From Dechloromonas sp. HYN0024 (GTDB lineage: Bacteria; Pseudomonadota; Gammaproteobacteria; Burkholderiales; Rhodocyclaceae): 64,000 nt of DNA. Shown here piece after piece: positions 1 through 8,869 of the stretch. The notes beneath the pieces were generated by a model. The model worked only from the letters and a program-made list of their open reading frames with translations, was not told the origin of the DNA and did not search any database. How positions within the stretch are numbered: the first letter of the stretch is position 1; every line of letters starts with the position of its first letter. The position numbers and the translations under genes were made by a program. Where the stretch lies: NCBI RefSeq assembly GCF_003441615.1, contig NZ_CP031842.1, forward strand, positions 2,984,001 to 3,048,000, in the 5' to 3' direction.

Positions 1-97
1 CTAGATCAGCGGGGGATAGATAATCGAGACTATCGAGGAAAACCCGGTATGCGGGTTCCTCATCAGCAGGCGGCAGAGGCGACGGCGCAGAATCCAT
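1..97 (-). CDS. spoT: (p)ppGpp synthetase/hydrolase SpoT, N-terminal fragment
   Basis: Only the first 32 codons lie in the window; the gene continues left of base 1. The ATG at 95-97 reads leftward to MDSAPSPLPPAD and then FLDSLDYLSPADL, which resembles the stretch just ahead of the HD hydrolase domain of RelA/SpoT homologues. SpoT makes and degrades the starvation alarmone (p)ppGpp. It sits 21 bases after rpoZ, and gmk-rpoZ-spoT is the usual order in beta- and gammaproteobacteria. The call rests on this short peptide plus synteny. A truncated or divergent gene beyond the window edge cannot be excluded. Confidence 0.8.
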   Translation of the reverse strand, partial: MDSAPSPLPPADEEPAYRVFLDSLDYLSPADL

Positions 98-118
98 CAG
101 TCTTCACCGCCTCTGCTT

Positions 119-325
119 TCAGGACTGGCCGCGGTTGAGCACTTCCAGACCGATCTTGCCGGCACTCATTTCCTTCAGTGCAACAACCGTCGGCTTGTGC
201 TTTTCACCGTCGACCAGCGGCGTCGCACCATTGGCCAGCTGACGGGCGCGGTGGGCGGCAGCCAGGGTCATCATGAAGCGATTGGGAATCTTTTTCAGAC
301 AGTCATCAACGGTAACGCGAGCCAT
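119..325 (-). CDS. rpoZ: RNA polymerase omega subunit
   Basis: This 68-residue protein is the small omega subunit, which helps fold and assemble beta' into RNA polymerase and contributes to a ppGpp site. The N-terminus [17 protein letters not shown] is typical of the family, as is the helix around HRARQLANG, and the length is normal for betaproteobacteria. A GAGG element lies about seven bases before the ATG at 325. It is 16 bases downstream of gmk and probably co-transcribed with yicC, gmk and spoT. Confidence 0.97.
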   Translation of the reverse strand: MARVTVDDCLKKIPNRFMMTLAAAHRARQLANGATPLVDGEKHKPTVVALKEMSAGKIGLEVLNRGQS

Positions 326-341
326 GGGGGAACCTCAAAAA

Positions 342-950
342 TCAGATCATTCTTTGAAACAGGGCGGCGTGACGCGCACGCTGAGCCCCAAAGCTCAAAC
401 GGGATGCCCGTACAACCGCACGAAGGTCATCCAGAGCCTGAGCCAACTGGTCGTTAATAATAACATAGTCGAATTCCCCGACATGGCGCATTTCGGCCTG
501 AGCCGCGGCCAGACGGCGGGAAATGACGTCGGCGCTATCGGTGCCGCGACCGGTCAGACGACGCGTCAGCTCCTCCATCGACGGCGGCAGGATGAACACC
601 CCGATAGCTTGCGGAAACAGGGCGCGAACCTGCTGCGCCCCCTGCCAGTCGATCTCGAGCAGGACATCGCGATCGACTGCCAGTTGGTCGGCGATCCATT
701 TTTTCGAGGTGCCGTAGAAATTACCGTGCACCTCGGCCCACTCAAGAAACTCCTGACGGCCGATCATGGCCTGAAATTCGGTGGCATCGACAAAATGATA
801 TTCGCGCCCGTTCTCCTCGCCGGGACGCGGTGCCCGGGTGGTATAGGAGATCGAAAGCTGAACCCCGGGCTCCTGTTCGAGCAGGAGCCGCACCAAGGTC
901 GTCTTGCCAGCCCCGGAGGGTGCCGCCACTACGTAAAGATTTCCGGCCAT
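342..950 (-). CDS. gmk: Guanylate kinase
   Basis: Phosphorylates GMP to GDP with ATP in purine nucleotide synthesis and salvage (cytosolic). The 202-residue protein opens with a P-loop, APSGAGKTTL (about residues 9-18), followed by the GMP-binding segment with SYTTRAPRPGE and the GREYHFVD motif. Length and motif order are standard. It begins five bases after the yicC stop and is followed by rpoZ, which suggests one transcript. No unusual residues were noticed. Confidence 0.97.
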   Translation of the reverse strand: MAGNLYVVAAPSGAGKTTLVRLLLEQEPGVQLSISYTTRAPRPGEENGREYHFVDATEFQAMIGRQEFLEWAEVHGNFYGTSKKWIADQLAVDRDVLLEIDWQGAQQVRALFPQAIGVFILPPSMEELTRRLTGRGTDSADVISRRLAAAQAEMRHVGEFDYVIINDQLAQALDDLRAVVRASRLSFGAQRARHAALFQRMI

Positions 951-955
951 GATCC

Positions 956-1822
956 TTATTCCAGATTCTGAATTTGCTCGCGCATCTGTTCGATGAGCAG
1001 CTTGAGTTCCATCGAGGCTTGCGACACCTCGGTGATCGCTGATTTCGAGCCAAGCGTATTGGCTTCGCGGTTGAGTTCCTGCATCAGAAAATCGAGGCGC
1101 TTGCCGCAGGCCCCACCGTGCTTCAGTACCCGCTCGACTTCATCGAGATGGGTGGTCAGGCGGGACAGTTCTTCGGCCACATCGATGCGCGTCGCAAACA
1201 CGGCAACCTCCTGGAGGACGCGATCCTCGCTGGCGCCGCCGAGTGCTTCGGTCAGGCGCTGACGCAGCTTGTCGGTGTAGATGGCCTGCGCCTCGGGAAT
1301 GCGCGGGGCGACGCGACGGACGATGTCGCGCATGGCATTGACCCGGTCAATGATTGTTTCGGCCAGCTTGTCACCTTCGCGGCCACGGGTCGCCGTAAAG
1401 TCGCCAAGCACCTCACGGGCCAATGCCATGACCTCCGGGCCAAGGGCGGCAAAATCGACGTTCTGCTCGCCAAACATGCCGGGCCAGCGCAGGGTTTCAT
1501 TGACCGACAGCGGTGCTGCCTCGGGCATTTCACTGCGCACTCGGGCGCTCAGTCCCTTAAGCGTGGCCAGCAACTCGCTGTTGATTTTCAGCTGTTCGGC
1601 CTTGGCCGCCGCCGCATTGAAGGAGAGACGGCACTCGACCTTGCCACGCGTGATCTTCGTCGCGAGCAATTCGCGCAGCGGAATCTCAAGGGAGCGCAGG
1701 TCTTCTGCGACCCGGAAATGAAAATCGAGGTAGCGCGAGTTGACGCTTTTTAACTCAATTTGCAAGCTTCCTTGTTCAAAATCTCGCGTTTTAACGGCAT
1801 AACCAGTCATACTACAAATCAT
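956..1822 (-). CDS. yicC: YicC family endoribonuclease
   Basis: The 288-residue protein has the YicC N-terminal signature (SMTGYAVKTRDF, residues 4-15) and the DUF1732-type C-terminus ending in a helical segment rich in E, L and Q. E. coli YicC is an endoribonuclease that acts on some small RNAs; that role is taken from the family. The ATG at 1822 is preceded by AGGAGG about nine bases upstream, which favours it over the internal Met at codon 5. It heads the yicC-gmk-rpoZ-spoT run and is divergent from the kinase gene at 1899. Confidence 0.93.
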   Translation of the reverse strand: MICSMTGYAVKTRDFEQGSLQIELKSVNSRYLDFHFRVAEDLRSLEIPLRELLATKITRGKVECRLSFNAAAAKAEQLKINSELLATLKGLSARVRSEMPEAAPLSVNETLRWPGMFGEQNVDFAALGPEVMALAREVLGDFTATRGREGDKLAETIIDRVNAMRDIVRRVAPRIPEAQAIYTDKLRQRLTEALGGASEDRVLQEVAVFATRIDVAEELSRLTTHLDEVERVLKHGGACGKRLDFLMQELNREANTLGSKSAITEVSQASMELKLLIEQMREQIQNLE

Positions 1823-1898
1823 TATCGGGAGCCTCCTGCTTTACAGTCCGGACAACACGCCCGAAAATGCCTGAAATTGCATATTAACCGCGAGATCC

Positions 1899-2843
1899 AT
1901 GGCGCAACAAGCCAATCAGCCACTACCCAACGGCTTTACGCTGGAGGAGTACACAATCGACCGCCAGCTCTCGCTCGGCGGCTTTTCCATTGTCTATCTG
2001 GCGACCGACCATGCCGGCGAACAGGTGGCTATCAAGGAATACCTGCCCAATAGCCTGGCCTTGCGGACGCGCGGCGAAATCAATCCGGTGATCAGCGCCG
2101 AACATCTGGGCGCTTTCCGCTACGGCATGAAGTGTTTTTTTGAGGAAGGCCGCGCCCTGGCCCGCCTGTCGCACCCGAACGTGATTCGCGTGCTCAATTT
2201 CTTCCGCGCCAACGAAACCGTGTACATGGTCATGGAATATGAGCATGGCCGGACGCTGCAAGAGTTCATCCAGAAACATCAGGGGCACATTTCCGAACGT
2301 TTCATTCGTGGCGTCTTTACCCGGATGCTGAACGGCCTGCGTGAAGTGCACTCGAACAAGCTGCTGCACCTCGACCTCAAGCCGTCGAACATTTACCTGC
2401 GCAGCGACAATACGCCGGTCCTCATCGACTTCGGGGCGGCCCGCCAGACGCTGGCAACCGATCAGCCCATCCTCAAGCCGATGTACACCCCGGGCTTCGC
2501 CTCGCCCGAGCATTACGGGTCGCGCAAAGACCTCGGGCCGTGGAGCGACATCTACAGCGTCGGCGCCTCGATGTATGCCTGCCTTGCTGGCAGCGCACCG
2601 CAGGCCGCCGACCTGCGCATGAAAAAGGACACCCTGGTGCCGGCCATGATGCGCTGGGATGGCCAGTTCTCCGACCGCCTGCTCGAAATCATCGACTGGT
2701 GCCTCAACCTCAATCACCTTTACCGTCCACAAAGCGTCTTTGCCCTGCAAAAAGCGCTGGTCGAAACCGTCACCCCACCCCGTCCGAAGCCGGCGCCAAA
2801 CTGGATTGGCCGCTTCGTCGACAAACTCAGGAAGCCGATCTAA
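1899..2843 (+). CDS. Serine/threonine protein kinase (Hanks type)
   Basis: The 314-residue cytosolic kinase has a glycine loop LSLGGFSIVY (residues 25-34), lysine 46 in VAIKEYLP, the catalytic loop HLDLKPSN (157-164, Asp159, Lys161, Asn164) and DFG at 177-179. The catalytic loop is HLD rather than HRD, so this is a non-RD kinase that may not need activation-loop phosphorylation. No membrane segment or PASTA repeat follows; the C-terminus is a short proline- and lysine-rich tail. Its TAA overlaps the ATG of the PP2C phosphatase by one base, so the two are almost certainly a translationally coupled kinase/phosphatase pair. Targets cannot be read from the sequence. Confidence 0.93.
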   Translation: MAQQANQPLPNGFTLEEYTIDRQLSLGGFSIVYLATDHAGEQVAIKEYLPNSLALRTRGEINPVISAEHLGAFRYGMKCFFEEGRALARLSHPNVIRVLNFFRANETVYMVMEYEHGRTLQEFIQKHQGHISERFIRGVFTRMLNGLREVHSNKLLHLDLKPSNIYLRSDNTPVLIDFGAARQTLATDQPILKPMYTPGFASPEHYGSRKDLGPWSDIYSVGASMYACLAGSAPQAADLRMKKDTLVPAMMRWDGQFSDRLLEIIDWCLNLNHLYRPQSVFALQKALVETVTPPRPKPAPNWIGRFVDKLRKPI

Positions 2844-3757
2844 TGCGATTTACCATTTACCAGGAAAGCCGCCAGGGCGGCCGCGCCAACAACGAGGACC
2901 GGACCACCTACTGTTACTCGCGCGACGCTCTGTTGATGGTGGTCGCTGACGGCATGGGTGGCCATCACTATGGCGAAATCGCCGCCCAGCTGGCTGTCCA
3001 GACCCTGGCTGATGCTTTTCAGCGCGAAGCGCGGCCGGTCCTGACCGATCCCTTCCGCTTCCTGCAAAAAGGCATGACCAACACCCATCATGCCATTCTC
3101 GATTACACCGCCCGGCATCGCCTCAAGGACACGCCGCGCACCACCTGCGTCGCCTGCATCATCCAGGACAACGTCGCCTACTGGGCACATGCCGGCGATT
3201 CGCGACTGTACCTGATGCGCGACGGCCGGGTTGTCACTCAGACCAAGGATCACTCGCGCATCCGCCTGCTTATCGAAGAAGGCATGATCACCGAAGAACA
3301 GGCCGCTTTTCACCCTGATCGCAACAAGATCTATAGCTGCCTGGGCAGCCCGCACCCCCCCGAGATCGAATTTTCCCGCAAGACGCCACTCGATAACGGC
3401 GACATCCTCGTCCTCAGCACGGATGGCCTGTGGGGTGAAATCCCCGGCGAGACGATGGCCACTGCCCTGAAGGGAGCCAATCTCCTGCAGGCCGTACCGA
3501 TGCTGCTCAACCAGGCCGAACAAAAGGGCGGCGAGCATGGCGACAACCTCTCCGTAGTCGCCGTGCGCTGGGAGGACACCTATGTCGAAACGGCCAGCAG
3601 CGCCATTTCAACCCAGACAATGAGCCAGAACGAGGTCACCTCGAGCCTCGATGAATTCGGTCGCAATCCGTCCTACAAGAGCGACCTGAGCGATGATGAA
3701 ATCGAGAAGGCGATCGAGGAAATTCGCTCCGCCATCGACAAATACACCCCAAAATAA
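2843..3757 (+). CDS. PP2C-family Ser/Thr protein phosphatase
   Basis: The 304-residue metal-dependent phosphatase probably reverses the neighbouring kinase. Family motifs seen: NNED (16-19), [13 protein letters not shown] (from residue 33, metal Asp36), the HAGDSRLY segment, STDGLWGE and [10 protein letters not shown] chose the ATG at 2843, which overlaps the kinase stop as TAATG, instead of extending the frame upstream through the kinase gene; the protein then starts [19 protein letters not shown] as in this family. The last 45 residues form a polar acidic tail outside the catalytic fold ([12 protein letters not shown]). No transmembrane region is visible. Confidence 0.94.
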   Translation: MRFTIYQESRQGGRANNEDRTTYCYSRDALLMVVADGMGGHHYGEIAAQLAVQTLADAFQREARPVLTDPFRFLQKGMTNTHHAILDYTARHRLKDTPRTTCVACIIQDNVAYWAHAGDSRLYLMRDGRVVTQTKDHSRIRLLIEEGMITEEQAAFHPDRNKIYSCLGSPHPPEIEFSRKTPLDNGDILVLSTDGLWGEIPGETMATALKGANLLQAVPMLLNQAEQKGGEHGDNLSVVAVRWEDTYVETASSAISTQTMSQNEVTSSLDEFGRNPSYKSDLSDDEIEKAIEEIRSAIDKYTPK

Positions 3758-3765
3758 GGAAACCC

Positions 3766-4482
3766 ATGCGCCCCAGCCAACGCCAACCGGACCAGCTCCG
3801 CACCGTCAAGATCACCCGTAATTTCACCCGTCACGCCGAAGGTTCGGTGCTGATCGAAATGGGCGACACCCGCGTGCTGTGCACCGCCAGCGTTGAAGAG
3901 AACGTACCGCCCTTCCTGCGGGGCAAGGGTCAGGGCTGGGTCACTGCCGAATACGGCATGTTGCCCCGGGCGACGCACACACGCTCGGCCCGTGAAGCAG
4001 CCAAAGGCAAGCAGACCGGCCGCACCCAGGAAATCCAGCGCCTGATCGGCCGCAGCCTGCGCGCCGTGACCGACCTAAAGGCCCTCGGCGAACGCCAGAT
4101 CACCCTCGACTGCGACGTTCTGCAAGCCGACGGCGGCACGCGCTGCGCCTCGATCACCGGCGCCTGGGTGGCCCTCTACGAAGCCTGCGAAAAACTCGTC
4201 ACCGCCGGCAAGCTGCCCGCCAACCCGGTGCGCGACCACGTTGCCGCCATCTCGGTCGGCATCTATCAGGGCAGCCCGGTGCTCGACCTCGACTACCCGG
4301 AAGACTCCAACTGCGACACCGACATGAATGTCGTCATGACCGGCGCCGGCGGCATTGTCGAAATCCAGGGGACGGCGGAAGGCGAGCCGTTCAGCCGGGA
4401 GCAGATGAGCGTCCTGGTCGATCTCGCCACCATGGGCATCCGCCAGCTCACTGCCGCCCAGCGAAGCGCCCTGGCCGCATGA
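3766..4482 (+). CDS. rph: Ribonuclease PH
   Basis: Phosphorolytic 3'-to-5' exoribonuclease that trims tRNA and rRNA 3' ends, working as a hexamer. The 238-residue length is standard. Recognisable segments are the N-terminal [11 protein letters not shown], the [13 protein letters not shown] phosphate-site region, [14 protein letters not shown], and [13 protein letters not shown] with ITGA. It starts nine bases after the phosphatase gene and its stop overlaps the start of rdgB (ATGA), so the kinase-phosphatase-rph-rdgB-hemW genes are likely one operon. Confidence 0.97.
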   Translation: MRPSQRQPDQLRTVKITRNFTRHAEGSVLIEMGDTRVLCTASVEENVPPFLRGKGQGWVTAEYGMLPRATHTRSAREAAKGKQTGRTQEIQRLIGRSLRAVTDLKALGERQITLDCDVLQADGGTRCASITGAWVALYEACEKLVTAGKLPANPVRDHVAAISVGIYQGSPVLDLDYPEDSNCDTDMNVVMTGAGGIVEIQGTAEGEPFSREQMSVLVDLATMGIRQLTAAQRSALAA

Positions 4483-5078
4483 GCACTGGCATGAAAAAGC
4501 TCGTCCTGGCGTCCAACAACGCCAAGAAAATGAAGGAACTCAACGCCCTGCTCGCGCCGCTCGGCTTTGAAGTCATTCCGCAGGGCCAGCTGGGCATTCC
4601 GGAAGCCGAAGAGCCCTACTGCACCTTCGTCGAAAATGCCCTGACCAAGGCCCGTCATGCCGCTCAGGCCTCCGGCCTGCCCGCGCTGGCTGACGATTCT
4701 GGCCTCTGCGTGGCGGCACTCGGCGGCGCACCCGGCGTCTATTCGGCGCGCTATGCCGGCGAACCGAAATCGGATGCCCGCAACAACGCCAAACTGCTCG
4801 CCGACCTCGCCGGACAAACCGATCGCCGCGCCCATTTCGCCTGCGTGCTGGTCCTCGTACGCTCGGCTGACGATCCTCAGCCGATCATTGCTGAAGGCGA
4901 GTGGCACGGTACCATTCTCGAGGCCCAGCGCGGGGCCGACGGCTTCGGCTACGACCCGCTGTTCTACGCCCCGACGCATTGCCAGACTGCCGCCGAAATG
5001 GATAGCGCGATCAAGAATCAGTTGTCGCATCGCGGCCAGGCCATGCAGAAACTGATCGCCCGCCTGCCGACGCTCTGA
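4479..5078 (+). CDS. rdgB: XTP/dITP diphosphatase (non-canonical purine NTP pyrophosphatase)
   Basis: Hydrolyses dITP, ITP and XTP to monophosphates, keeping deaminated purines out of DNA and RNA. The 199-residue protein has the Ham1-like nucleotide loop [13 protein letters not shown], the metal-site segment [19 protein letters not shown] and the base-recognition motif FGYDPLFY. The ATG at 4479 overlaps the rph stop; a second Met four codons on ([10 protein letters not shown]) is also a plausible start. The product shares a deamination theme with the glycosylase gene at 16328, although the two are not linked. Confidence 0.96.
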   Translation: MSTGMKKLVLASNNAKKMKELNALLAPLGFEVIPQGQLGIPEAEEPYCTFVENALTKARHAAQASGLPALADDSGLCVAALGGAPGVYSARYAGEPKSDARNNAKLLADLAGQTDRRAHFACVLVLVRSADDPQPIIAEGEWHGTILEAQRGADGFGYDPLFYAPTHCQTAAEMDSAIKNQLSHRGQAMQKLIARLPTL

Positions 5079-5082
5079 GCCC

Positions 5083-6282
5083 ATGGCACGCACCATCCCG
5101 ATCTTTGCCCAGAAGGCAGCGTCGTCCACGCCGGCCAGCCTCGAATTTCGCGTCTCGCCGCCGCTCGCACTCTACGTCCACGTACCCTGGTGCGTGCAGA
5201 AATGCCCCTACTGCGACTTCAATTCGCACGAAGCCAACGGCACCATCCCCGAGCGCGAGTATGTCGATGCGCTGATCGCTGACCTTCAGTCCGCCCTGCC
5301 ACTGATCTGGGGCCGCCCGGTGGTCAGCGTGTTCTTTGGCGGCGGCACCCCAAGCTTGCTCTCGCCGGCCGCCATCGACGAACTGATCGCCGCTTTCCGG
5401 GCTCTCGCCATGCTGGCGCCGGATGCCGAGATCACCCTTGAAGCCAATCCCGGCACCGTGGAAGCGGAGAAATTCGCAGGTTTTCGAGCGGCTGGCGTCA
5501 ATCGCCTGTCGCTCGGCATCCAGAGCTTCAACGACGCGCACCTGAAAGCACTCGGCCGCATCCACGGCGCCGCCGAAGCCAAGCGGGCAGCACAACTGGC
5601 CGGCGCACATTTCGCGTCATTCAATCTCGACCTGATGTACGGCCTGCCGGGCCAGACGCATGAGCAAGCACTTGCCGACATTGAAACCGCACTCTCCTTT
5701 TCGCCATCGCACCTCTCCTGCTACCAGCTGACCCTGGAGCCCAACACCCGCTTCGCCGCCTTCCCGCCCGAACTGCCTGAAGGCGACATCTGCGCCGACA
5801 TGCAGGAGAGCATCGAAACCCGTCTGGCCGCCGCCGGTTTCACCAACTATGAAACCTCGGCCTTCGCACAACCCGGCAAGCAGTGCAAGCACAACCTCAA
5901 TTACTGGTATTTCGGCGACTACCTCGGCATCGGCGCCGGCGCCCATTCCAAGCTGACCCTGCACGACCGCGTCCTGCGCCAGATGCGCTGGAAGCACCCG
6001 AAGGCCTATCTCGACAACATCCGTAGCGGCAGTGCCATTCAGGAAGAAACGCAGGTCGAGGCAAAAAGCCTGCCCTTCGAATTCATGATGAATGCCCTGC
6101 GTCTCGCCGACGGCTTTCACCCCTCGCTGTATGAAGCGCGCACCGCCCAGCCTTTGATCGGCATCCAATCGGAACTGAAAGTGGCGGAGACTAACGGACT
6201 GCTTGTCGTCGGCCCGGAAAAGATTGCGCCGACCGCGAAGGGTCGGCGCTTTCTCAACGTACTGCTGGAAGGCTTTCTTTAG
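5083..6282 (+). CDS. hemW: Radical SAM haem chaperone HemW
   Basis: The 399-residue radical SAM protein has the [4Fe-4S] motif CxxxCxxC in WCVQKCPYCDFNSHE, the GGGTPSLL SAM segment and the C-terminal HemW region. HemW binds haem and is thought to deliver it to membrane cytochromes. It resembles coproporphyrinogen dehydrogenase HemN but is shorter and lacks the HemN N-terminal extension, so HemW is preferred. The starting ATG lies four bases after the rdgB stop. Its stop overlaps the end of the convergent yidB gene by a few bases, leaving no room for a terminator. Confidence 0.94.
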   Translation: MARTIPIFAQKAASSTPASLEFRVSPPLALYVHVPWCVQKCPYCDFNSHEANGTIPEREYVDALIADLQSALPLIWGRPVVSVFFGGGTPSLLSPAAIDELIAAFRALAMLAPDAEITLEANPGTVEAEKFAGFRAAGVNRLSLGIQSFNDAHLKALGRIHGAAEAKRAAQLAGAHFASFNLDLMYGLPGQTHEQALADIETALSFSPSHLSCYQLTLEPNTRFAAFPPELPEGDICADMQESIETRLAAAGFTNYETSAFAQPGKQCKHNLNYWYFGDYLGIGAGAHSKLTLHDRVLRQMRWKHPKAYLDNIRSGSAIQEETQVEAKSLPFEFMMNALRLADGFHPSLYEARTAQPLIGIQSELKVAETNGLLVVGPEKIAPTAKGRRFLNVLLEGFL

Positions 6283-6689
6283 GCGAACAGCCCGCCCTTT
6301 TTCAGCAAATCCATGCCCTGGGCAAGCAGATCGCCACCCTCAGGAAGCTGACCGTTCGGTGTCATCTTGTCGATCACCTGGGGCAGCAGATCGGCCAGGC
6401 CACCAGAGGCCTGTTCCGGCGACACCCCCAGTTGCGAGGCGATATCCTGCAACTGGCCGCCACCCAGAACAGCCTTGATCTGCTCGGCCGAAATCGGCAG
6501 GTTCTGCCCGGTGGACACCCAGGACTTCACGACCTCGCCCAGCCCCCCTTGTTCGAAGGACTGAACCAGCCCGCCCAGGCCGCCGGTTTGCGGGTTATTG
6601 ATCAACTGCATGACAATGTTCAGCAACGGGTTACTACCAGCGGACTGACCGCCAGACAAGGCGCCGACGACGGAATCGAAAAGGCCCAC
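6279..6689 (-). CDS. yidB: YidB-like protein (DUF937)
   Basis: The 136-residue protein begins MGLFDSVVGALSGG and carries the repeated small-residue segments of the YidB/DUF937 family (GGLGGLVQSFEQGGLGEVV, then an ISAEQIKAVLG helix). No signal peptide or membrane helix is evident. The function is not established in this family. It is convergent with hemW, overlapping its last bases, and lies downstream of yheS on the same strand with an 84-base gap. Confidence 0.88.
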   Translation of the reverse strand: MGLFDSVVGALSGGQSAGSNPLLNIVMQLINNPQTGGLGGLVQSFEQGGLGEVVKSWVSTGQNLPISAEQIKAVLGGGQLQDIASQLGVSPEQASGGLADLLPQVIDKMTPNGQLPEGGDLLAQGMDLLKKGGLFA

Positions 6690-6728
6690 GGGGTTTCTCC
6701 AAAGGAAATTAGGTGGGCCATCCTAATT

Positions 6729-6772
6729 CACCGACATGACGGCAATTGTGAATATTTGCGAAACAGTCGGTG
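6729..6772. repeat. Long-spaced inverted repeat between yidB and yheS
   Basis: CACCGAC at 6729-6735 is mirrored by GTCGGTG at 6766-6772 with 30 bases between. It lies in the 84-base gap after the yheS stop. There is no T-run, so it is not an obvious intrinsic terminator; a weak RNA hairpin or chance are both possible. Confidence 0.3.
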
Positions 6773-6773
6773 G

Positions 6774-8453
6774 TTACGCCGCCAGCTTTTTCTGCGCCGC
6801 TGACGCCTCTTCCCGCACGCGCTTGGCCTCGTCCAGCAAATAGCGCTGGTAGTCTTCCAGATCGCCATCAAACGGCACGACACCGCCCTTGGAGACCAGC
6901 CAGAATTCGTCGCACACCGAGCGCAGCAGAGCGCGGTCGTGGCTGACCAGCATGACGGTGCCTTCAAACTCATTGAGGGCGACAGCCAGGGCTTCGCGGG
7001 TGTTGAGGTCAAGGTGGTTGGTCGGTTCGTCAAGGAGCAGCAGGTTGGGGCGCTGCCAGACGATCATGCACAGCACGAGGCGGGCCTTTTCGCCACCGCT
7101 CATGGTGCCGACCGGCTGCTTGACCATTTCACCGCCGAAATTGAAGGTGCCGAGGAAGTTGCGCAGTTCCTGCTCGCGCCCCGGCACATTGCTGCGGCCG
7201 GCGGCGATAGCTTCCTTGGCCAGGCGGACCATGTGTTCGAGCGGCGTATCCTGCGGGCGCAGCACATCGAGTTCCTGCTGGGCGAAGTAACCGATGTTGA
7301 GGCCTTTGCCTTCGGTGACGTCGCCGCTGATCGCCGCGATGTCGCGGGCGATGGTCTTGACCAGGGTGGATTTACCCTGACCATTGGCGCCGAGGATGCC
7401 GATGCGCTGACCAGCCATCACCGAGCGGTTGATGTTGCGGACAATGGTGGTCGGCGGCGTGCCGGCCGGGGCTTCTTCCGAGGCCGGGTAGCCGATGCTG
7501 ACGTCCATCATGGAAAGCATGGGGTTGGGCAGGTTCTGCGGTTCCTGGAATTCGAAAGTGAATTCGGCATCGGCCAGCACCGGGGCGATCTTTTCCATGC
7601 GGTCGAGCGCCTTGACCCGGCTCTGCGCCTGCTTGGCCTTGCTCGCCTTGGCCTTGAAACGGTTGATGAAGGATTGCAGGTGGGCAATCTTTTCCGCCTG
7701 CTTGGCCATGGTCGCCTGCTGGAGCAGCATCTGCTCGGCCCGCATGTCTTCGAACTTGCTGTAGTTTCCGCCGTAGCGGACCAGACGGGCATTATCAATG
7801 TGCAGCGTGACGCCGGTGATGGCATCGAGGAATTCACGGTCGTGACTGATCATGACCAGAGTGCCCTGATAGCGCTTGAGCCAGGCTTCGAGCCAGACCA
7901 GGGCATCGAGGTCAAGGTGATTGGTCGGTTCGTCAAGGAGCAGGATATCGGAAGGGCACATCAGGGCGCGGGCCAGTTGCAGGCGCATGCGCCAGCCGCC
8001 GGAGAAGCTGTTGACCGGGTTGTGCAGTTCGGAAACCTTGAAGCCAAGGCCGAGGATCAACGACTGGGCGCGCGCTTCAGCATCATGTTCGCCGGCGTCG
8101 TTGAGCGCCATGTAGGCTTCGGCCATGCGCATGCCGTCGTCGCTGGCTTCGGCGTCATGCACCTCGTTGCGGGCGGCGAGCAGCTTGGTGTCGCCGTCGA
8201 TCACGAAGTCGGTGGCGCTTTGTTCGGTTTCCGGCATGTCCTGCGCCACCTGGCCCATCTGCCATTGCTTGGGGATCGAGTAATCGCCGCCATCCTCGTG
8301 CAGGGTGCCGTTGAGCAAGGCAAACAGGGTGGACTTGCCGGCCCCGTTGCGGCCAACCAGACCGACCTTCTCACCGGGATTGATGGTGACCGAAGTCTTG
8401 TCGAGCAGCACTTTCGAGCTGCGGCGCAGGGTGACGTTCTTGAGGATGATCAT
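6774..8453 (-). CDS. yheS: ABC-F ATPase, YheS type
   Basis: The 559-residue protein has two ABC ATPase domains and no membrane segment, as in ABC-F ribosome-associated factors. Domain 1 has the P-loop GRNGAGKST and signature FSGGWRMR with DEPTNHLDLD; a basic linker rich in K and A follows (about residues 240-275, FKAKASKAKQAQSR); domain 2 has GANGQGKST, MSGGEKARL and DEPTNHLDL. Residue patterns follow E. coli YheS closely, but the protein stops soon after DGDLEDYQRYLL plus about 20 residues, so the long C-terminal extension of E. coli YheS is missing. Its start overlaps the ychJ stop, and it is the third gene of rdgC-ychJ-yheS. The translation role is inferred from the family. Confidence 0.93.
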   Translation of the reverse strand: MIILKNVTLRRSSKVLLDKTSVTINPGEKVGLVGRNGAGKSTLFALLNGTLHEDGGDYSIPKQWQMGQVAQDMPETEQSATDFVIDGDTKLLAARNEVHDAEASDDGMRMAEAYMALNDAGEHDAEARAQSLILGLGFKVSELHNPVNSFSGGWRMRLQLARALMCPSDILLLDEPTNHLDLDALVWLEAWLKRYQGTLVMISHDREFLDAITGVTLHIDNARLVRYGGNYSKFEDMRAEQMLLQQATMAKQAEKIAHLQSFINRFKAKASKAKQAQSRVKALDRMEKIAPVLADAEFTFEFQEPQNLPNPMLSMMDVSIGYPASEEAPAGTPPTTIVRNINRSVMAGQRIGILGANGQGKSTLVKTIARDIAAISGDVTEGKGLNIGYFAQQELDVLRPQDTPLEHMVRLAKEAIAAGRSNVPGREQELRNFLGTFNFGGEMVKQPVGTMSGGEKARLVLCMIVWQRPNLLLLDEPTNHLDLNTREALAVALNEFEGTVMLVSHDRALLRSVCDEFWLVSKGGVVPFDGDLEDYQRYLLDEAKRVREEASAAQKKLAA

Positions 8454-8869
8454 GGGTTACTTTTTTCTTCAGTGGTAGAGCCTGGATTCATGTCGCCATC
8501 GACATAGAACCAGCGGGCGTCCTCGCGGACGAAGCGGCTTTTTTCGTGCAGTCGGTGGCCGCGCCCGGCAAGGCGGTAGCGGGCGACAAATTCGACCGTG
8601 GCATGACTTTCATCCTGCTGCTGGCAGCGCTTGATCTCCAGCCCCAGCCATTTGGTGCCATCGTCCTCGGCCAAGTCAAGACTGTCCGGCCGGGTCGAGG
8701 CATGCCAGCTGGCCAGCAGGTAATCGGACAGTTTCAGCACATAGGCGCTGTAGCGCGAACGCATCAAGGCTTCTGCCGTTGCGGCGGGTTCGGCCGCCGC
8801 ATGCAGCAGCCGGCAGCATTGAGCGTAAGTCCTGCCGCTGGCGCAGGGGCAGGCATCGCTCGCCTTCAT
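8450..8869 (-). CDS. ychJ: YchJ family SEC-C motif protein
   Basis: The 139-residue protein starts with a zinc-type SEC-C motif, CPCASGRTYAQCC (residues 8-20), followed by the YchJ segment ALMRSRYSAYVL and a C-terminal NTF2-like region. YchJ proteins (UPF0225) have no firmly assigned function. It overlaps rdgC upstream (its ATG at 8869 shares bases with the rdgC stop) and yheS downstream, so translation of all three is probably coupled. Confidence 0.9.
   Translation of the reverse strand: MKASDACPCASGRTYAQCCRLLHAAAEPAATAEALMRSRYSAYVLKLSDYLLASWHASTRPDSLDLAEDDGTKWLGLEIKRCQQQDESHATVEFVARYRLAGRGHRLHEKSRFVREDARWFYVDGDMNPGSTTEEKSNP

Noticed and set aside
6939..8507. 522-codon open frame on the plus strand
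   Set aside because: It is antisense to yheS, whose motifs are complete. Long antisense frames are expected where third positions are GC-rich; the product is rich in G, H, Q and V with no recognisable motif.
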